From: an uncultured Pelagibacteraceae bacterium | GTDB taxonomy: Bacteria; Pseudomonadota; Alphaproteobacteria; Pelagibacterales; Pelagibacteraceae | Reading direction: 5' to 3' | Length of the DNA stretch: 34,485 nucleotides | NCBI GenBank assembly: GCA_902607805.1 | Contig: CACLLR010000007.1 | Location: forward strand, 1 to 34,485 | Shown here: positions 1 through 10,793 of the stretch, one piece after another | Position numbering within the stretch: position 1 is the first letter of the stretch | How the letters are laid out: each line of letters begins with the position of its first letter | The notes under the pieces: model-generated | Told to the model about the DNA's origin: nothing | Databases searched by the model: none | The model's input: only the letters and a program-made list of their open reading frames with translations | Position numbers and translations under genes: made by a program

Positions 1-1
1 A

Positions 2-661
2 ACAAATGAACGTCTTAAAAAAATACCTATGAATAAGGATAGAGTGAATTTATTCAAAAAGTATACTAAAATAAAAAAAAATATTTTATTAGAATATAAA
101 TTAAATAAAAAAAAATTATTTAATTATCAAAAAATAATGGGATTACATATAAGAGGATGTGCACAAAAAATAGTTACAGGACATATGTTGCCTCCTAATC
201 ATCAAGATATTTTAAAATTTACAAAAAAAATTTTTGAAAAAGAAAAATGTGATAAACTTTTTATTGTAACTGAAGATCAAAATTATTTAGATTTATTTAA
301 AAAAAATTTTAAAGAAAAATTAATTTTTAGAAACACTCCAAGATCAAAATGTAATTTTTTAGGAGGTCATAATAATCATTTTAAATACTATATCAGAAAA
401 AATCATAGATATTTATGGGGAAAGGAAACAATTATAGATACTTTGCTTTTATCATCTACACCTATAATAGTATTTGGAGGAAAATCAAATATTACTGCAG
501 TTACAAATATATTGGCAAAAAAAAAACAAAAAAGATATGCTCTTCATACTGAAAAAAATTCATATAATATGTTATTAGCCAGATGGAAATGGCATTTAAA
601 AGACATATTTCCAATATTTTTTGGTAGAATAAAATCAGAAAATATTAAATTAAATTATTAA
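2..661 (+). CDS. Putative glycosyltransferase (fucosyltransferase/NodZ-like), probably truncated at the 5' edge of the window
   Basis: The frame is open upstream of the listed ATG (29) to the window edge (TNERLKKIP-MNKDR...). Motifs GLHIRGCAQK and GKETIIDTLLLSSTPIIVFGGKSNITAVTNIL resemble O-/alpha-1,6-fucosyltransferase-type donor-binding regions. Confidence 0.45.
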   Translation, partial: TNERLKKIPMNKDRVNLFKKYTKIKKNILLEYKLNKKKLFNYQKIMGLHIRGCAQKIVTGHMLPPNHQDILKFTKKIFEKEKCDKLFIVTEDQNYLDLFKKNFKEKLIFRNTPRSKCNFLGGHNNHFKYYIRKNHRYLWGKETIIDTLLLSSTPIIVFGGKSNITAVTNILAKKKQKRYALHTEKNSYNMLLARWKWHLKDIFPIFFGRIKSENIKLNY

Positions 662-765
662 AGAATAAAAAAAAATAATGTCTATTTCATTTTATTCAAA
701 ATATGTGACTATATTGCATAAGAATAATAAATGACATTACCTTATCAAGTTGATACATTTAAATT

Positions 766-1755
766 ATGGAATTTACCTCTGAAATAAGAATAGCAACAAA
801 TCCAATTTACAAAAAAATATCAAAGGCTGTTCCTGAGATTGAATGGTCAACTCACGCACCATATATATATAAAATCAATAATTTAAAAAAAGCAAAAAAA
901 GCGGTAATACTTGCTCATAATTATCAAACTCCTGAAATTTATCATGGTATTTCTGATTTTTCCGCAGACTCTCTGGCATTAGCAATAGAAGCGTCTAAAA
1001 CTGAAGCTGAAATTATAGTTATGTGTGGTGTGCATTTTATGGCTGAGACAGCAAAGCTTATGAGTCCAGATAAAAAAGTTTTATTACCAGATATGACCGC
1101 TGGATGTTCATTATCTGCATCTATTTCAGGCGAAGATGTAAGAAATTTAAAAAAAAAATATCCAGGAGTACCTGTTGTTTCATATGTAAATACATCAGCA
1201 GATGTAAAAGCTGAAACAGACGTTTGTTGCACATCAGCTAATGCAGTAAAAATTGTAAATTCTTTAGGTGTAAAAAAAGTTATATTTTTACCTGATGACT
1301 ATTTGGCAAAATATGTAGCATCACAAACAGATGTGGAAATCATTTCTTGGAAAGGCACATGTGAAGTTCATGAACAGTTCAATGATGAGGAAATTAATGA
1401 AATTAGAAAAAATAATCCGGGAATAAAAGTAATAGCACACCCAGAATGTCCTCCTGAAGTTATAAAAGCTAGTGATTTTACAGGATCTACAAGTGGAATG
1501 ATTAAATATGTAAAAGATAATCAGCCTGAAAAAGTAATGATGGTTACTGAGTGTTCAATGAGCGATAATGTTCAAATAGATAACCCCAAAGTTCAATTTA
1601 TAAGACCATGTAATTTATGCCCTCATATGAAAAAAATTACACTTCCAAAAATTTTAGAATGTTTAGAAAATGAAACTAATGAAATTATAATGGATGATGA
1701 AATAATAGAAAAAGCAAGAAAATCAGTTGAAAGAATGGCTGAAATAGGCAGATAA
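766..1755 (+). CDS. nadA: Quinolinate synthase
   Basis: 329 aa; VILAHNYQTPEIYHGISDFSADSLALA, MCGVHFMAETAKLMSP, AHPECPPEV, TECSMSDN and CNLCPHMKKITL (Fe-S cysteines) are NadA hallmarks. Confidence 0.97.
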   Translation: MEFTSEIRIATNPIYKKISKAVPEIEWSTHAPYIYKINNLKKAKKAVILAHNYQTPEIYHGISDFSADSLALAIEASKTEAEIIVMCGVHFMAETAKLMSPDKKVLLPDMTAGCSLSASISGEDVRNLKKKYPGVPVVSYVNTSADVKAETDVCCTSANAVKIVNSLGVKKVIFLPDDYLAKYVASQTDVEIISWKGTCEVHEQFNDEEINEIRKNNPGIKVIAHPECPPEVIKASDFTGSTSGMIKYVKDNQPEKVMMVTECSMSDNVQIDNPKVQFIRPCNLCPHMKKITLPKILECLENETNEIIMDDEIIEKARKSVERMAEIGR

Positions 1756-1760
1756 TATCT

Positions 1761-2597
1761 GTGTCAAAAATAATTCTAAGCAAAAATTTCATAGTTAACA
1801 CATGTAAGTTAGCTCTTAATGAAGATTTATTTCCTATAGGCGATATTACGTCGAGTCTATTAAAAAATAATATAAAAAAAAAATTAAAATTAATCTCTAA
1901 TCAAAATGGAGTCATAGGTGGATTGGAATTTGCAAAACAAACTTTTAAATTAATTGATAAAAAACTAAAATTTAAAGTAAAAAAAAAAGAAGGATCTAGC
2001 ATAAAAAAGGGAGACGTTGTTGCAACAATTGAAGGAAATATTAAAAATATATTAATAGGTGAAAGAGTAGTGTTAAATTTTTTGTCCCATATATCTGGAA
2101 TAGCTACAATAACCAATAAATTTGTTAAAAAGGTTGGAAAAAAATGTAAGATCTGCTGTACAAGAAAAACTATACCAAATTTAAGAGTTATACAAAAATA
2201 TGCTGTAAAAGTTGGTGGAGGAACTAATCATAGATTTAATTTAAGTGATGAATATTTAATTAAAGATAATCATATCGCAACAAGTGAAAATTTTGTTAAT
2301 ATAATAAAAAAAGCTATTAAAAATAAAAAAAAAAAAAAAATTACTATAGAAGTGGATAATTTAAATCAATTAAAAAAAATTATTGGACTAAGATTTGATA
2401 GAGTATTATTTGACAATATGAGTCCTAAAAATTTAATTAAAGCTGTCAAAATATCAAAAAAATTCTATGAAACTGAAGCTTCTGGAGGGGTTACTTTAAA
2501 AAATGTAAAAAAAATAGCAATGACCGGAGTTAATAGAATTTCAGTTGGCGCTATAACACATAGTGCTCCAGCAATAAATATTAAGCTAGAACTCTAA
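1761..2597 (+). CDS. nadC: Nicotinate-nucleotide pyrophosphorylase (carboxylating), GTG start
   Basis: 278 aa; GERVVLNFLSHISGIAT, CCTRKTIPNLRVIQKYAVKVGGGTNHRFNLSDEYLIKDNHI, EASGGVTLKNV; directly follows nadA. Confidence 0.96.
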   Translation: MSKIILSKNFIVNTCKLALNEDLFPIGDITSSLLKNNIKKKLKLISNQNGVIGGLEFAKQTFKLIDKKLKFKVKKKEGSSIKKGDVVATIEGNIKNILIGERVVLNFLSHISGIATITNKFVKKVGKKCKICCTRKTIPNLRVIQKYAVKVGGGTNHRFNLSDEYLIKDNHIATSENFVNIIKKAIKNKKKKKITIEVDNLNQLKKIIGLRFDRVLFDNMSPKNLIKAVKISKKFYETEASGGVTLKNVKKIAMTGVNRISVGAITHSAPAINIKLEL

Positions 2598-2605
2598 AAA
2601 TGATC

Positions 2606-5263
2606 TTATTTTTTTAGATGCGCTTGTGCTGCAGCTAGTCTTGCAACTGGGACTCTGTAAGGTGAACAAGACACATAGTCTAATCCAGTTTTAGAGCAAA
2701 AATGAATACTTTTTGGATCTCCACCATGTTCTCCACAAATACCTAATTTAATTTTCTTATTATGTTTTTTTCCATTAATAACTGCAATTTTAATTAAATC
2801 TCCTACTCCTTCGTCAATTGATACAAATGGGTCTATATCAAATATTTTATTTTCTATATAATCATTTAAAAATTTTCCACTATCATCTCTGCTGATTCCA
2901 AATGTAGTTTGAGTTAAATCATTTGTTCCAAAACTAAAAAATTCTGCATGTTTAGCAATATCTTTTGCCTTTAATGCTGCTCTTGGAAGTTCAATCATCG
3001 TACCTACTAAAAAATTTAACTTAACCTTTTTTTCATTTTCGACTTGTTTAGCAACTTTTATAACCAACTCTTTCATAATTTTTATTTCTGCTTCTGTTGA
3101 GACTAATGGGATCATTATTTCTGGCAAAATAGATTTATACTTTTTATTCTTACATTCAACTAGTGCTTCAAATATTGCTCTACATTGCATCTCATAGATT
3201 TCTGGAAATGAAATTCCCAATCTACAACCTCTGTGGCCTAACATTGGATTTTGTTCATGTAACTCGTTAATTCTTGACTCTATCTCTTTTATATTTAGGC
3301 TCAATGATTCTGCTATATCATTAATTTCATTATTATTTTTAGGTAAAAATTCATGTAAAGGAGGATCTAATAATCTTACAGTTACAGGAAGGCCATTCAT
3401 AATTTTAAATATTTCAATAAAATCATTTCTTTGATGGGGCAATAACTTTTCTAAAGCTATAGCTCTATCATCTATTGACTTTGATAAAATCATTTGTCTA
3501 ACTGATAAAATTCTTTCTTCATCAAAAAACATATGTTCTGTTCTGCATAGACCTATTCCTTCCGCACCAAATTCTCTCGCAATTTTACTATCAATTGGTG
3601 TTTCAGAGTTTGTTCTAATTTTTAGCTTTCTGAAGTTGTCTGCCCAACTCATAACATTCGAAAAATCTGCAGATATTTCTGGTTTTAAAGTTTTAACCTC
3701 TCCTAAAATTATTCTTCCAGTTGATCCATCAATTGTAATAATATCTCCTTCTTTTACTTCATGATTGTTTGCTTTGAAAATTTTATTTTTATAATCTATT
3801 TCAATTTCACTAGATCCAGATACACATGGTCTTCCCATTCCTCTTGCAACAACAGCTGCATGACTCGTCATTCCACCTCTTGCAGTAAGTATACCTTTTG
3901 CTGCATGCATTCCATTAATATCCTCTGGTGAAGTTTCTACTCTAACTAAAATCGTATTTTGCATCATATCATTTAGTCTTTCTGCTTCATCGGAAGAAAA
4001 TACTACTTTACCACTTGTGGCCCCAGGAGATGCTGGCAATCCTTTGGCGATAACCATTATTTTACTTTTTTCATCTAAAGTTGGATGCAGAAGTGTATCT
4101 AAAGAATTTGGATCTATTCTTAATACAGCTTCCTTTTTAGAGATTAATTTTTCCCTTACCATATCAAATGCTATTTTTACTGCTGACTTGGCTGTCCTCT
4201 TTCCTGATCTTGTTTGTAAAATCCAAAGTTTTTTATTTTCTACTGTAAACTCAACATCCTGCATATCTTTATAATGCTTTTCGAGAGTCTTTAATAATTT
4301 TTTAAGTTTTTGAAAAACTTTTGGTAACGACTCTTCCATTGAGCTTTCTTTTGAGCCAGTTTCTTTTCTTGCTTTTTTTGTTATATATTGAGGTGTTCTT
4401 GTTCCAGCTACTACATCTTCACCTTGTGCATTAATTAAGTATTCTCCATATATTTCATTTTTTCCATTTGAAGGGTTTCTTGTAAAAACAACTCCTGTCG
4501 CACAATCTTCACCCATGTTACCAAATACCATTGATTGAACATTTACTGCAGTGCCCCAGTCTGAAGGTATTTGGTTTAATTTTCTATAAACTTTTGCTCT
4601 TTTGCTTTCCCAAGATAAAAATACAGCAGATATAGCTCCTATTAATTGTTCATTTACATCTTGAGGAAATTCTATTTTTGTTTTTTCTTTTATTAAATTT
4701 TTAAAATCATTTATTAAACCATCCCAATCAGAAGCATCAAGTTCGGTATCAAGTAAAACACCTTTTGTTAATTTATAATTCTCTATCAATTCTTCAAAAT
4801 TATAGCTTTCAATATTTAAAACAACATTCGCATACATTTGAATAAATCTTCTATAACTATCTTTTGCAAATCTATAATTTGAGGTTTTTTTTGACAGGGC
4901 TTCAACTGTTTTGTCATTTAAGCCTAAATTTAGAATTGTATCCATCATTCCTGGCATTGAAACTCTTGCACCTGACCTAACAGATAGCAAAAGTGGATTC
5001 TTTAAATCTCCAAATATTTTTCCAGTGTCTTTTTCTATATTTTTTATTTCTTTTTTTATTTCTTTAAATATTTTAGGACCTAATTTTTTTTTATTTTTAT
5101 AAAATAAGTCACAAGCTTCTGTTGATATAGTAAAACCGGAAGGTACTGGAAAACCTAATCTGCCCATTTCTGAAAGATTGGCTCCTTTTCCACCAAGAAT
5201 ATTCTTTGGGATCTTTATTTTTTTTGTATCTTTATAATTAAAATTAAAAACTAGTTTTTTCAC
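2606..5263 (-). CDS. ppdK: Pyruvate, phosphate dikinase
   Basis: 885 aa; GGKGANLSEMGRLGFPVPSGFTIS, GMTSHAAVVARGMGRPCVSG, GTMIELPRAALKAKDIAKHAEFFSFGTNDLTQTTFGISRDD, GICGEHGGDP. Confidence 0.97.
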   Translation of the reverse strand: MKKLVFNFNYKDTKKIKIPKNILGGKGANLSEMGRLGFPVPSGFTISTEACDLFYKNKKKLGPKIFKEIKKEIKNIEKDTGKIFGDLKNPLLLSVRSGARVSMPGMMDTILNLGLNDKTVEALSKKTSNYRFAKDSYRRFIQMYANVVLNIESYNFEELIENYKLTKGVLLDTELDASDWDGLINDFKNLIKEKTKIEFPQDVNEQLIGAISAVFLSWESKRAKVYRKLNQIPSDWGTAVNVQSMVFGNMGEDCATGVVFTRNPSNGKNEIYGEYLINAQGEDVVAGTRTPQYITKKARKETGSKESSMEESLPKVFQKLKKLLKTLEKHYKDMQDVEFTVENKKLWILQTRSGKRTAKSAVKIAFDMVREKLISKKEAVLRIDPNSLDTLLHPTLDEKSKIMVIAKGLPASPGATSGKVVFSSDEAERLNDMMQNTILVRVETSPEDINGMHAAKGILTARGGMTSHAAVVARGMGRPCVSGSSEIEIDYKNKIFKANNHEVKEGDIITIDGSTGRIILGEVKTLKPEISADFSNVMSWADNFRKLKIRTNSETPIDSKIAREFGAEGIGLCRTEHMFFDEERILSVRQMILSKSIDDRAIALEKLLPHQRNDFIEIFKIMNGLPVTVRLLDPPLHEFLPKNNNEINDIAESLSLNIKEIESRINELHEQNPMLGHRGCRLGISFPEIYEMQCRAIFEALVECKNKKYKSILPEIMIPLVSTEAEIKIMKELVIKVAKQVENEKKVKLNFLVGTMIELPRAALKAKDIAKHAEFFSFGTNDLTQTTFGISRDDSGKFLNDYIENKIFDIDPFVSIDEGVGDLIKIAVINGKKHNKKIKLGICGEHGGDPKSIHFCSKTGLDYVSCSPYRVPVARLAAAQAHLKK

Positions 5264-7350
5264 TTTAAGCTTTCTATTTTTGAAAAATTAAAATAATAAT
5301 CGAACGTTTTACATAACAACTGTAAAAGTTCTAGTCTATTTTTTCTAATTATTTCATCATTATCGTTAACTATAACATTGTCAAAAAAATCAGTAACTTC
5401 ATTTTTTGCTGATACAAGTGTATCTAATGAACTTACATGATCATCTTCTTTTGTAACGCTTGTTAAATCCTTTCTTATATCATGAATTTTTTTGTACAAT
5501 TTTTTTTCAAATTCATTTTTAAATAGCCCTGCATCAACAGATCCTGTAATTTCTAATTCATTATTTTTTAATTCACTTTGTAAAATATTAAAAGACCTTT
5601 TATAAATTGATAATATGTCAGTTCCTATTTCTTTTTTTATAAATCTATTCAGTATAATTGCTTTTTTATAAGTTTTTAAAATTTTATCTAAATTTATTGA
5701 ATAAGTTGAGCTTTCAATTATATCTTGTCTTATTTCTTTTTCTTTCATATAATTTTTAAATCTTTCATTAAAAAATTCTGATAATTCCTTTTGAATATTT
5801 TTTATTTCAAAATTTTTAGATTGTTCATTGTATAATTGGCAAGAATAATTTATTAAATCTTTTAATTTTAATTTTATATTATTTTCCAAAATCATTTTGA
5901 TTAGTCCAATTGCTAATCTTCTTAGTGCGTATGGGTCTTTAGAACTTGTTGGTTTCAAGTTAATTCCAAAAAAACCTACTAAAGAATCTAGTTTGTCACT
6001 AAGTGATAGAGCGATACTATAAGATTTTTTTGGTATTCTGCTATCAATTCCAATTGGAAGATAATGTTCACTAACTGCTAAACATACTTCTTTATCAAAA
6101 CCTTGCGATTGAGCAAAATATCCACCTAGTACTCCTTGCAGTTCTGGAAATTCTCCAACCATATCTGAAAGTAAATCCACTTTACATATTGTTGATGCAA
6201 TCTCAATTTTTTCTTTACTTATTAGTAACTCATCAGAAATTAATCCACTTAATTTTTTTATTCTTTGAACTTTGTCATAATATGTTCCTAGTCCTTTAAA
6301 ATAGTTTATATTTTTAAGTTTAGAAACTTGTTTTATTAAACCTTGAGATTTATCTTTGTTCCAAAAAAATTCTGCATCACTTAATCGTGCCTCAATTACA
6401 CTCTCATTTCCTAATTTAATTAAACCTTTTATATCTAAAGAATCAGATACTATAAAAAAATTATTTGTTAGATTTTCCTTGCTGTCTAAAGTTGGAAAAT
6501 ATTTTTGATGATGTTGCATCGTTATTATAATTATTTCTTGAGGTATATTTAAAAATTTTTTATCAAAAGAACAAAAAATAATTTTTGGCTTTTCAACTAA
6601 ATTGGTAACTTCATCTAATAATTTTTTATTAATTTTAATTTTTAAATTTTTTTTTTTGGAATATTTAATCAATTCTTTTTCAATTGTATTTTTTCGCAAT
6701 TCGTTATCAATAATAATTTTTTTTTCTTTAAAAAATGAAATATAAGAACTAAAATTTTTAAAAGACTTCGTTTTTTCTTCAAAATCTTTATCAATATAGG
6801 TATTATTTGAACTGGATAAATGATGAAATTTAAAATTTAAAGATTTGCCATCAAATATTGCTAAAATAGATTTTAATGGTCGACCCCAATACAAATTATA
6901 ATCACCCCATTTCATTGATTTTTTCCAAACTAATTTTCCAAGTATTATAGGAATTTGACGAATTAAAATATCAGCAGTTTTAATCTTTTTTGAGGATTTT
7001 TTATAAAAATAAAATTCTCCTTTTTCAGTTTTCTTTTTATATATATTTTTTTTTTCAATTAAATTAGATTTTATAAATCCTTCAAGTGCTTTTTCTGGCG
7101 CATTTATACTGGGACCTCTAATTTCTTCTGAGGGCTGTAATATTTCTTTTTTAATATTTTTAAAAAAAATTACTAATCTGTTGGGAGTTGAAAATACCTT
7201 AAATTCATTTTTATAATTAATATTTTCATTATCAAAAAAAATTTTAAATTCTTTAAGTAAATTTTCTCTTGCAGAAACTTGAAGATTTACTGGAATTTCT
7301 TCACTAAATAATTCTAAAAAAAACTCAGACATTTTAGTTTTGGCTTTCAA
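5260..7350 (-). CDS. glyS: Glycyl-tRNA synthetase beta subunit
   Basis: 696 aa; [15 protein letters not shown] start, [48 protein letters not shown]; overlaps glyQ. Confidence 0.96.
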   Translation of the reverse strand: MKAKTKMSEFFLELFSEEIPVNLQVSARENLLKEFKIFFDNENINYKNEFKVFSTPNRLVIFFKNIKKEILQPSEEIRGPSINAPEKALEGFIKSNLIEKKNIYKKKTEKGEFYFYKKSSKKIKTADILIRQIPIILGKLVWKKSMKWGDYNLYWGRPLKSILAIFDGKSLNFKFHHLSSSNNTYIDKDFEEKTKSFKNFSSYISFFKEKKIIIDNELRKNTIEKELIKYSKKKNLKIKINKKLLDEVTNLVEKPKIIFCSFDKKFLNIPQEIIIITMQHHQKYFPTLDSKENLTNNFFIVSDSLDIKGLIKLGNESVIEARLSDAEFFWNKDKSQGLIKQVSKLKNINYFKGLGTYYDKVQRIKKLSGLISDELLISKEKIEIASTICKVDLLSDMVGEFPELQGVLGGYFAQSQGFDKEVCLAVSEHYLPIGIDSRIPKKSYSIALSLSDKLDSLVGFFGINLKPTSSKDPYALRRLAIGLIKMILENNIKLKLKDLINYSCQLYNEQSKNFEIKNIQKELSEFFNERFKNYMKEKEIRQDIIESSTYSINLDKILKTYKKAIILNRFIKKEIGTDILSIYKRSFNILQSELKNNELEITGSVDAGLFKNEFEKKLYKKIHDIRKDLTSVTKEDDHVSSLDTLVSAKNEVTDFFDNVIVNDNDEIIRKNRLELLQLLCKTFDYYFNFSKIESLK

Positions 7351-8218
7351 GCCAGATTATTCCAACACCTTTCACTAGATCTCTTATACGACCTATGTAT
7401 TCTGCTCTTTGAGCAACACTAATTACGCCTCTTGCATCTAATATATTAAAAATATGACTTGCTTTTAAACATTGGTCATAAGCAGGAAGAGATAATTTAT
7501 TAATAGTTAAACTTTTAGACTCTGATTCTAACATGTCAAAAATTTTAAATAAATTATCTGTATTTGCTATTTCAAAATTATATTTTGAAAATTCTTTTTC
7601 TGCCTGATGAAAAACATCATTGTATAAAACACCCTCATTATTCCATACTAATTCAAAAACATTTTTTTTCTGTTGAGTAAACATGCATAATCTTTCAAGA
7701 CCATAGGTTAACTCAACTGAAATGGGATTGCATTCAATCCCCGCCATTTGTTGAAAATAAGTAAATTGTGTAACTTCCATGCCATCACACCAAACTTCCC
7801 ATCCAAGTCCAGCAGCTCCTAGGGTTGGGCTTTCCCAATCATCTTCAACAAACCTAATATCATGCTCTTGGTGTTTTATCCCTATTGAAGAAAGGCTGTT
7901 TAAATATAGTTTTTTAATATTTTTTGGTGAAGGTTTTATTAATACTTGAAATTGATAATAATGCTGAAGTCTATTTGGATTTTCACCATATCTTCCATCA
8001 GTTGGTCTTCTTGATGGTTGTACATATGCTGTCTTCCATGGTTTTGGTCCTAATGATCTTAATGTTGTTGCCGGATGAAATGTGCCTGCTCCAACTTCCA
8101 AATCATATGGTTGAAGAATAGTACAGCCATGTTTGCTCCAATATTTTTGAAGATTCATTATGGTGTCTTGAAATGTTTGAAATTTAGGTTTTTTATTTTT
8201 TTTTTTTTTAGAAACCAT
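7334..8218 (-). CDS. glyQ: Glycyl-tRNA synthetase alpha subunit
   Basis: 294 aa; [67 protein letters not shown]. Confidence 0.97.
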   Translation of the reverse strand: MVSKKKKNKKPKFQTFQDTIMNLQKYWSKHGCTILQPYDLEVGAGTFHPATTLRSLGPKPWKTAYVQPSRRPTDGRYGENPNRLQHYYQFQVLIKPSPKNIKKLYLNSLSSIGIKHQEHDIRFVEDDWESPTLGAAGLGWEVWCDGMEVTQFTYFQQMAGIECNPISVELTYGLERLCMFTQQKKNVFELVWNNEGVLYNDVFHQAEKEFSKYNFEIANTDNLFKIFDMLESESKSLTINKLSLPAYDQCLKASHIFNILDARGVISVAQRAEYIGRIRDLVKGVGIIWLESQN

Positions 8219-9014
8219 ATCTTTGCCAGATAGATCTTTCCTCTAAAATACTAAGCATTTGTTCTACGTTATTTTCGGATGATAATTTTTTAGATAACCA
8301 ACCTTTTGATTTTTCAAATTTTTTAATAATTACTTTATCTCCAAATCTTTCTTTTAAAATTTGTTCTGCGTTTCCAATTCCATCGACTAAACCTAAATCA
8401 TGCGCTTTTCTTCCAGACCAAAACTCACCAGAGAATAATTCTATTCCACTGTCTTTTTTTAATTTTGAAGATCTACTTTTTTCAACAACTTCTATAAAAT
8501 CCTTATGTAAATCTAGTTGAATATTTTTTAATCTTTCAATATCTTCCTGTTTTTCTTCCAAAAAAGGATCTAAGGTACTTTTATTTTTTCCTGCAGTATA
8601 TACTCTTCTTTGAACTCCAATTTTTTGGATTAAATCTTTAAAACCAAAAGAAGAATATATAACTCCTATTGAACCTATTATAGAGCTTTGATTTGCATAA
8701 ATTTCGTCACCGGCACATGCTATTAAATATCCACCAGAAGCTGCCACATCTTCTGCAAAAACAATTACTTTTTTTTTATTCCTTTTTGCCTGTGATCTAA
8801 TCAAATCGTGAATAAGATGTGATTGAACTGGCGATCCGCCTGGAGAATTTATAGTTATTGCAATTACTGGTGCTTTTTTTATTGAAAATGCTTTTTTTAT
8901 TATTTCTTCTTGCCCCGCAAAATCTATACCTTGCTTAAATTTACCAACATTTCCTATTACTCCACTAAGTTTAATATGTGGAATGATTTTTTTTTTTTTG
9001 AAAAATGAAAACAT
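8208..9014 (-). CDS. S49 family (SppA/SohB-like) serine peptidase
   Basis: 268 aa; [53 protein letters not shown]. Confidence 0.9.
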   Translation of the reverse strand: MFSFFKKKKIIPHIKLSGVIGNVGKFKQGIDFAGQEEIIKKAFSIKKAPVIAITINSPGGSPVQSHLIHDLIRSQAKRNKKKVIVFAEDVAASGGYLIACAGDEIYANQSSIIGSIGVIYSSFGFKDLIQKIGVQRRVYTAGKNKSTLDPFLEEKQEDIERLKNIQLDLHKDFIEVVEKSRSSKLKKDSGIELFSGEFWSGRKAHDLGLVDGIGNAEQILKERFGDKVIIKKFEKSKGWLSKKLSSENNVEQMLSILEERSIWQRYGF

Positions 9015-9123
9015 ATTAATGCTTATAAAACTTTTGATTTAAATTAAAGTCTACTTATAGTTGAAGTTTAAGGTGCGTCAATTGATAAGTATAATATTAT
9101 GGTAATTATATTACTTTCAAGTA

Positions 9124-10137
9124 ATGGGTACAGTCATTCAGCTAAAAAATCGTATAAATAATTCATATTTAGATCTAAAAAATTCAGTTGAAGACAAGAT
9201 AATACTGGTAGAAGAAAAAATTAAAAGAAGACTATCAAGCAAAGTTGATTTGGTTGATAAAATGACAAAATATCACATTAGAACAGGTGGTAAAAAACTT
9301 AGAGCATTGCTAACTTTAGGTTCAGCTAAACTATGTGGCTATTCTAAAGGAAGTCGAGATATTAATTTAGCAGCATGTGTTGAATTAATACATGCGGCCA
9401 CTTTAATGCATGATGATGTTATTGATAATGGAGAAATAAGAAGAGGAAAAAAAACTCTTAAAAGTATTTGGGGAAATCAATCTACAATACTAGTAGGTGA
9501 CTATTTGTTAAGTAGATGTTTTGAAATGATGGTTGAAGATGGAAATTTAGAAATCCTGCAACTTCTTTCATTTACTTCTGCAGAAATTTCTCAAGGAGAA
9601 GTATTACAATTACAACATAAAGGTGAAATTGATATGTTGGAAGAAACTTATTTTAAAATTATTTCTGCAAAAACTGCATCACTATTTGCTGCAGCAACAA
9701 AAGTGGGTTCTATATTAGCAGATAAAGAAAGTAAAATTAAAGATGCCTTAGAATTTTATGGAAAAAATCTTGGCTTAACATTTCAAATAGCTGACGATAC
9801 TTTAGATTATAATTCTGAAATAAAATTTTTTGGAAAAAAAATTGGAAATGATTTTTATGAAGGTAAGATTACTTTACCTATAATATTACTTTATCAAAAA
9901 GCTAAATCAGATGAAAAAAAAAATCTAAGAGATTTTTTTGAAAAAAATAATAGAACTGAAAGTGATTTAATCGAAGTTTTATCAATGATAAAAAAATATA
10001 ATATTATTTCAGATTGTTATCTTAAAGCAGAACATTTTATAAATCTTGCTTCCAATTCATTAAGTATTTTTAATGAATCTAAAGAAAAAGAAATTTTTCA
10101 AAACTTAACTTCTTTTACATTGGAAAGAAATTTTTAA
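9124..10137 (+). CDS. ispB: Octaprenyl/polyprenyl diphosphate synthase
   Basis: 337 aa; GGKKLRALLTLGSAKL, LMHDDVIDNGEIRRGKKT, GDYLLSRCFEMM, FQIADDTLDY (two DDxxD motifs). Confidence 0.92.
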   Translation: MGTVIQLKNRINNSYLDLKNSVEDKIILVEEKIKRRLSSKVDLVDKMTKYHIRTGGKKLRALLTLGSAKLCGYSKGSRDINLAACVELIHAATLMHDDVIDNGEIRRGKKTLKSIWGNQSTILVGDYLLSRCFEMMVEDGNLEILQLLSFTSAEISQGEVLQLQHKGEIDMLEETYFKIISAKTASLFAAATKVGSILADKESKIKDALEFYGKNLGLTFQIADDTLDYNSEIKFFGKKIGNDFYEGKITLPIILLYQKAKSDEKKNLRDFFEKNNRTESDLIEVLSMIKKYNIISDCYLKAEHFINLASNSLSIFNESKEKEIFQNLTSFTLERNF

Positions 10138-10760
10138 GGACTTAATAAAGATTTTTCCCATTTATTGTTTTCTTTTTTTGTATATTTAAGTCTTTCGTGA
10201 ATTCTATTTTCTCCATTTAACCAAAACTCAATTTCGTATGGATTTAAATTCCATCCAGACCAATAACTTGGCCTGGGTACATTATTTTCATTTGGATATT
10301 TTTTTTTATAATCTTCAATAGATTTATATAATTCGTTTCTATTATTAATAACATTACTTTGTCTTGAAGCCCACGCACCAATTCTACTACCATAACTTCT
10401 AGAATTATAATATTGATCTGCTTCTTGTTCAGATACTTTTGAAATTTTACCTGTAATCCTTATTTGTCTTAATAAGCTTTTCCAGTGAAAACAGGTAGAT
10501 GCATTATCGTTAATTTTTAATTCATTGCTTTTTTTGCTTTCAAGGTTTGTATAAAAAACAAATCCATCATAATTGTAATTTTTCAATAAAACCATTCTGA
10601 CTGAAGGAATCCCATTTTTATCCGCAGTTGCTAATGCAAAAGCATTAGGATCATTAATCTCTGTCTTTTTGGCTTCTTTAAACCAGTCGCCAAATAGATC
10701 TATAGGATTTTCTAAATCCTTAAAGCAATTATTTAAGCCCATTGAATTTTTTTGATTCAT
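10134..10760 (-). CDS. pdxH: Pyridoxamine 5'-phosphate oxidase
   Basis: 208 aa; [87 protein letters not shown]. Confidence 0.95.
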   Translation of the reverse strand: MNQKNSMGLNNCFKDLENPIDLFGDWFKEAKKTEINDPNAFALATADKNGIPSVRMVLLKNYNYDGFVFYTNLESKKSNELKINDNASTCFHWKSLLRQIRITGKISKVSEQEADQYYNSRSYGSRIGAWASRQSNVINNRNELYKSIEDYKKKYPNENNVPRPSYWSGWNLNPYEIEFWLNGENRIHERLKYTKKENNKWEKSLLSP

Positions 10761-10793
10761 AATTTCAACAAAATAACTTATATAATATATTTA

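Noticed and set aside
677-739. Inverted repeat taatgtc...gacatta upstream of nadA, considered as a riboswitch or operator
   Set aside because: Only 7 bp arms separated by about 50 bp in very AT-rich DNA; no consensus structure recognised.
942-1232. Minus-strand 96-aa ORF inside nadA
   Set aside because: Fully antisense to a strongly supported gene; no recognisable family; expected shadow ORF.
4017-5102. Plus-strand ORFs (4017-4274, 4911-5102) inside ppdK
   Set aside because: Antisense shadows of a well-conserved enzyme.
7924-8121. Plus-strand 65-aa hydrophobic ORF inside glyQ
   Set aside because: Leu/Val-rich because it is antisense to His/Asn/Lys codons of glyQ; no independent support.
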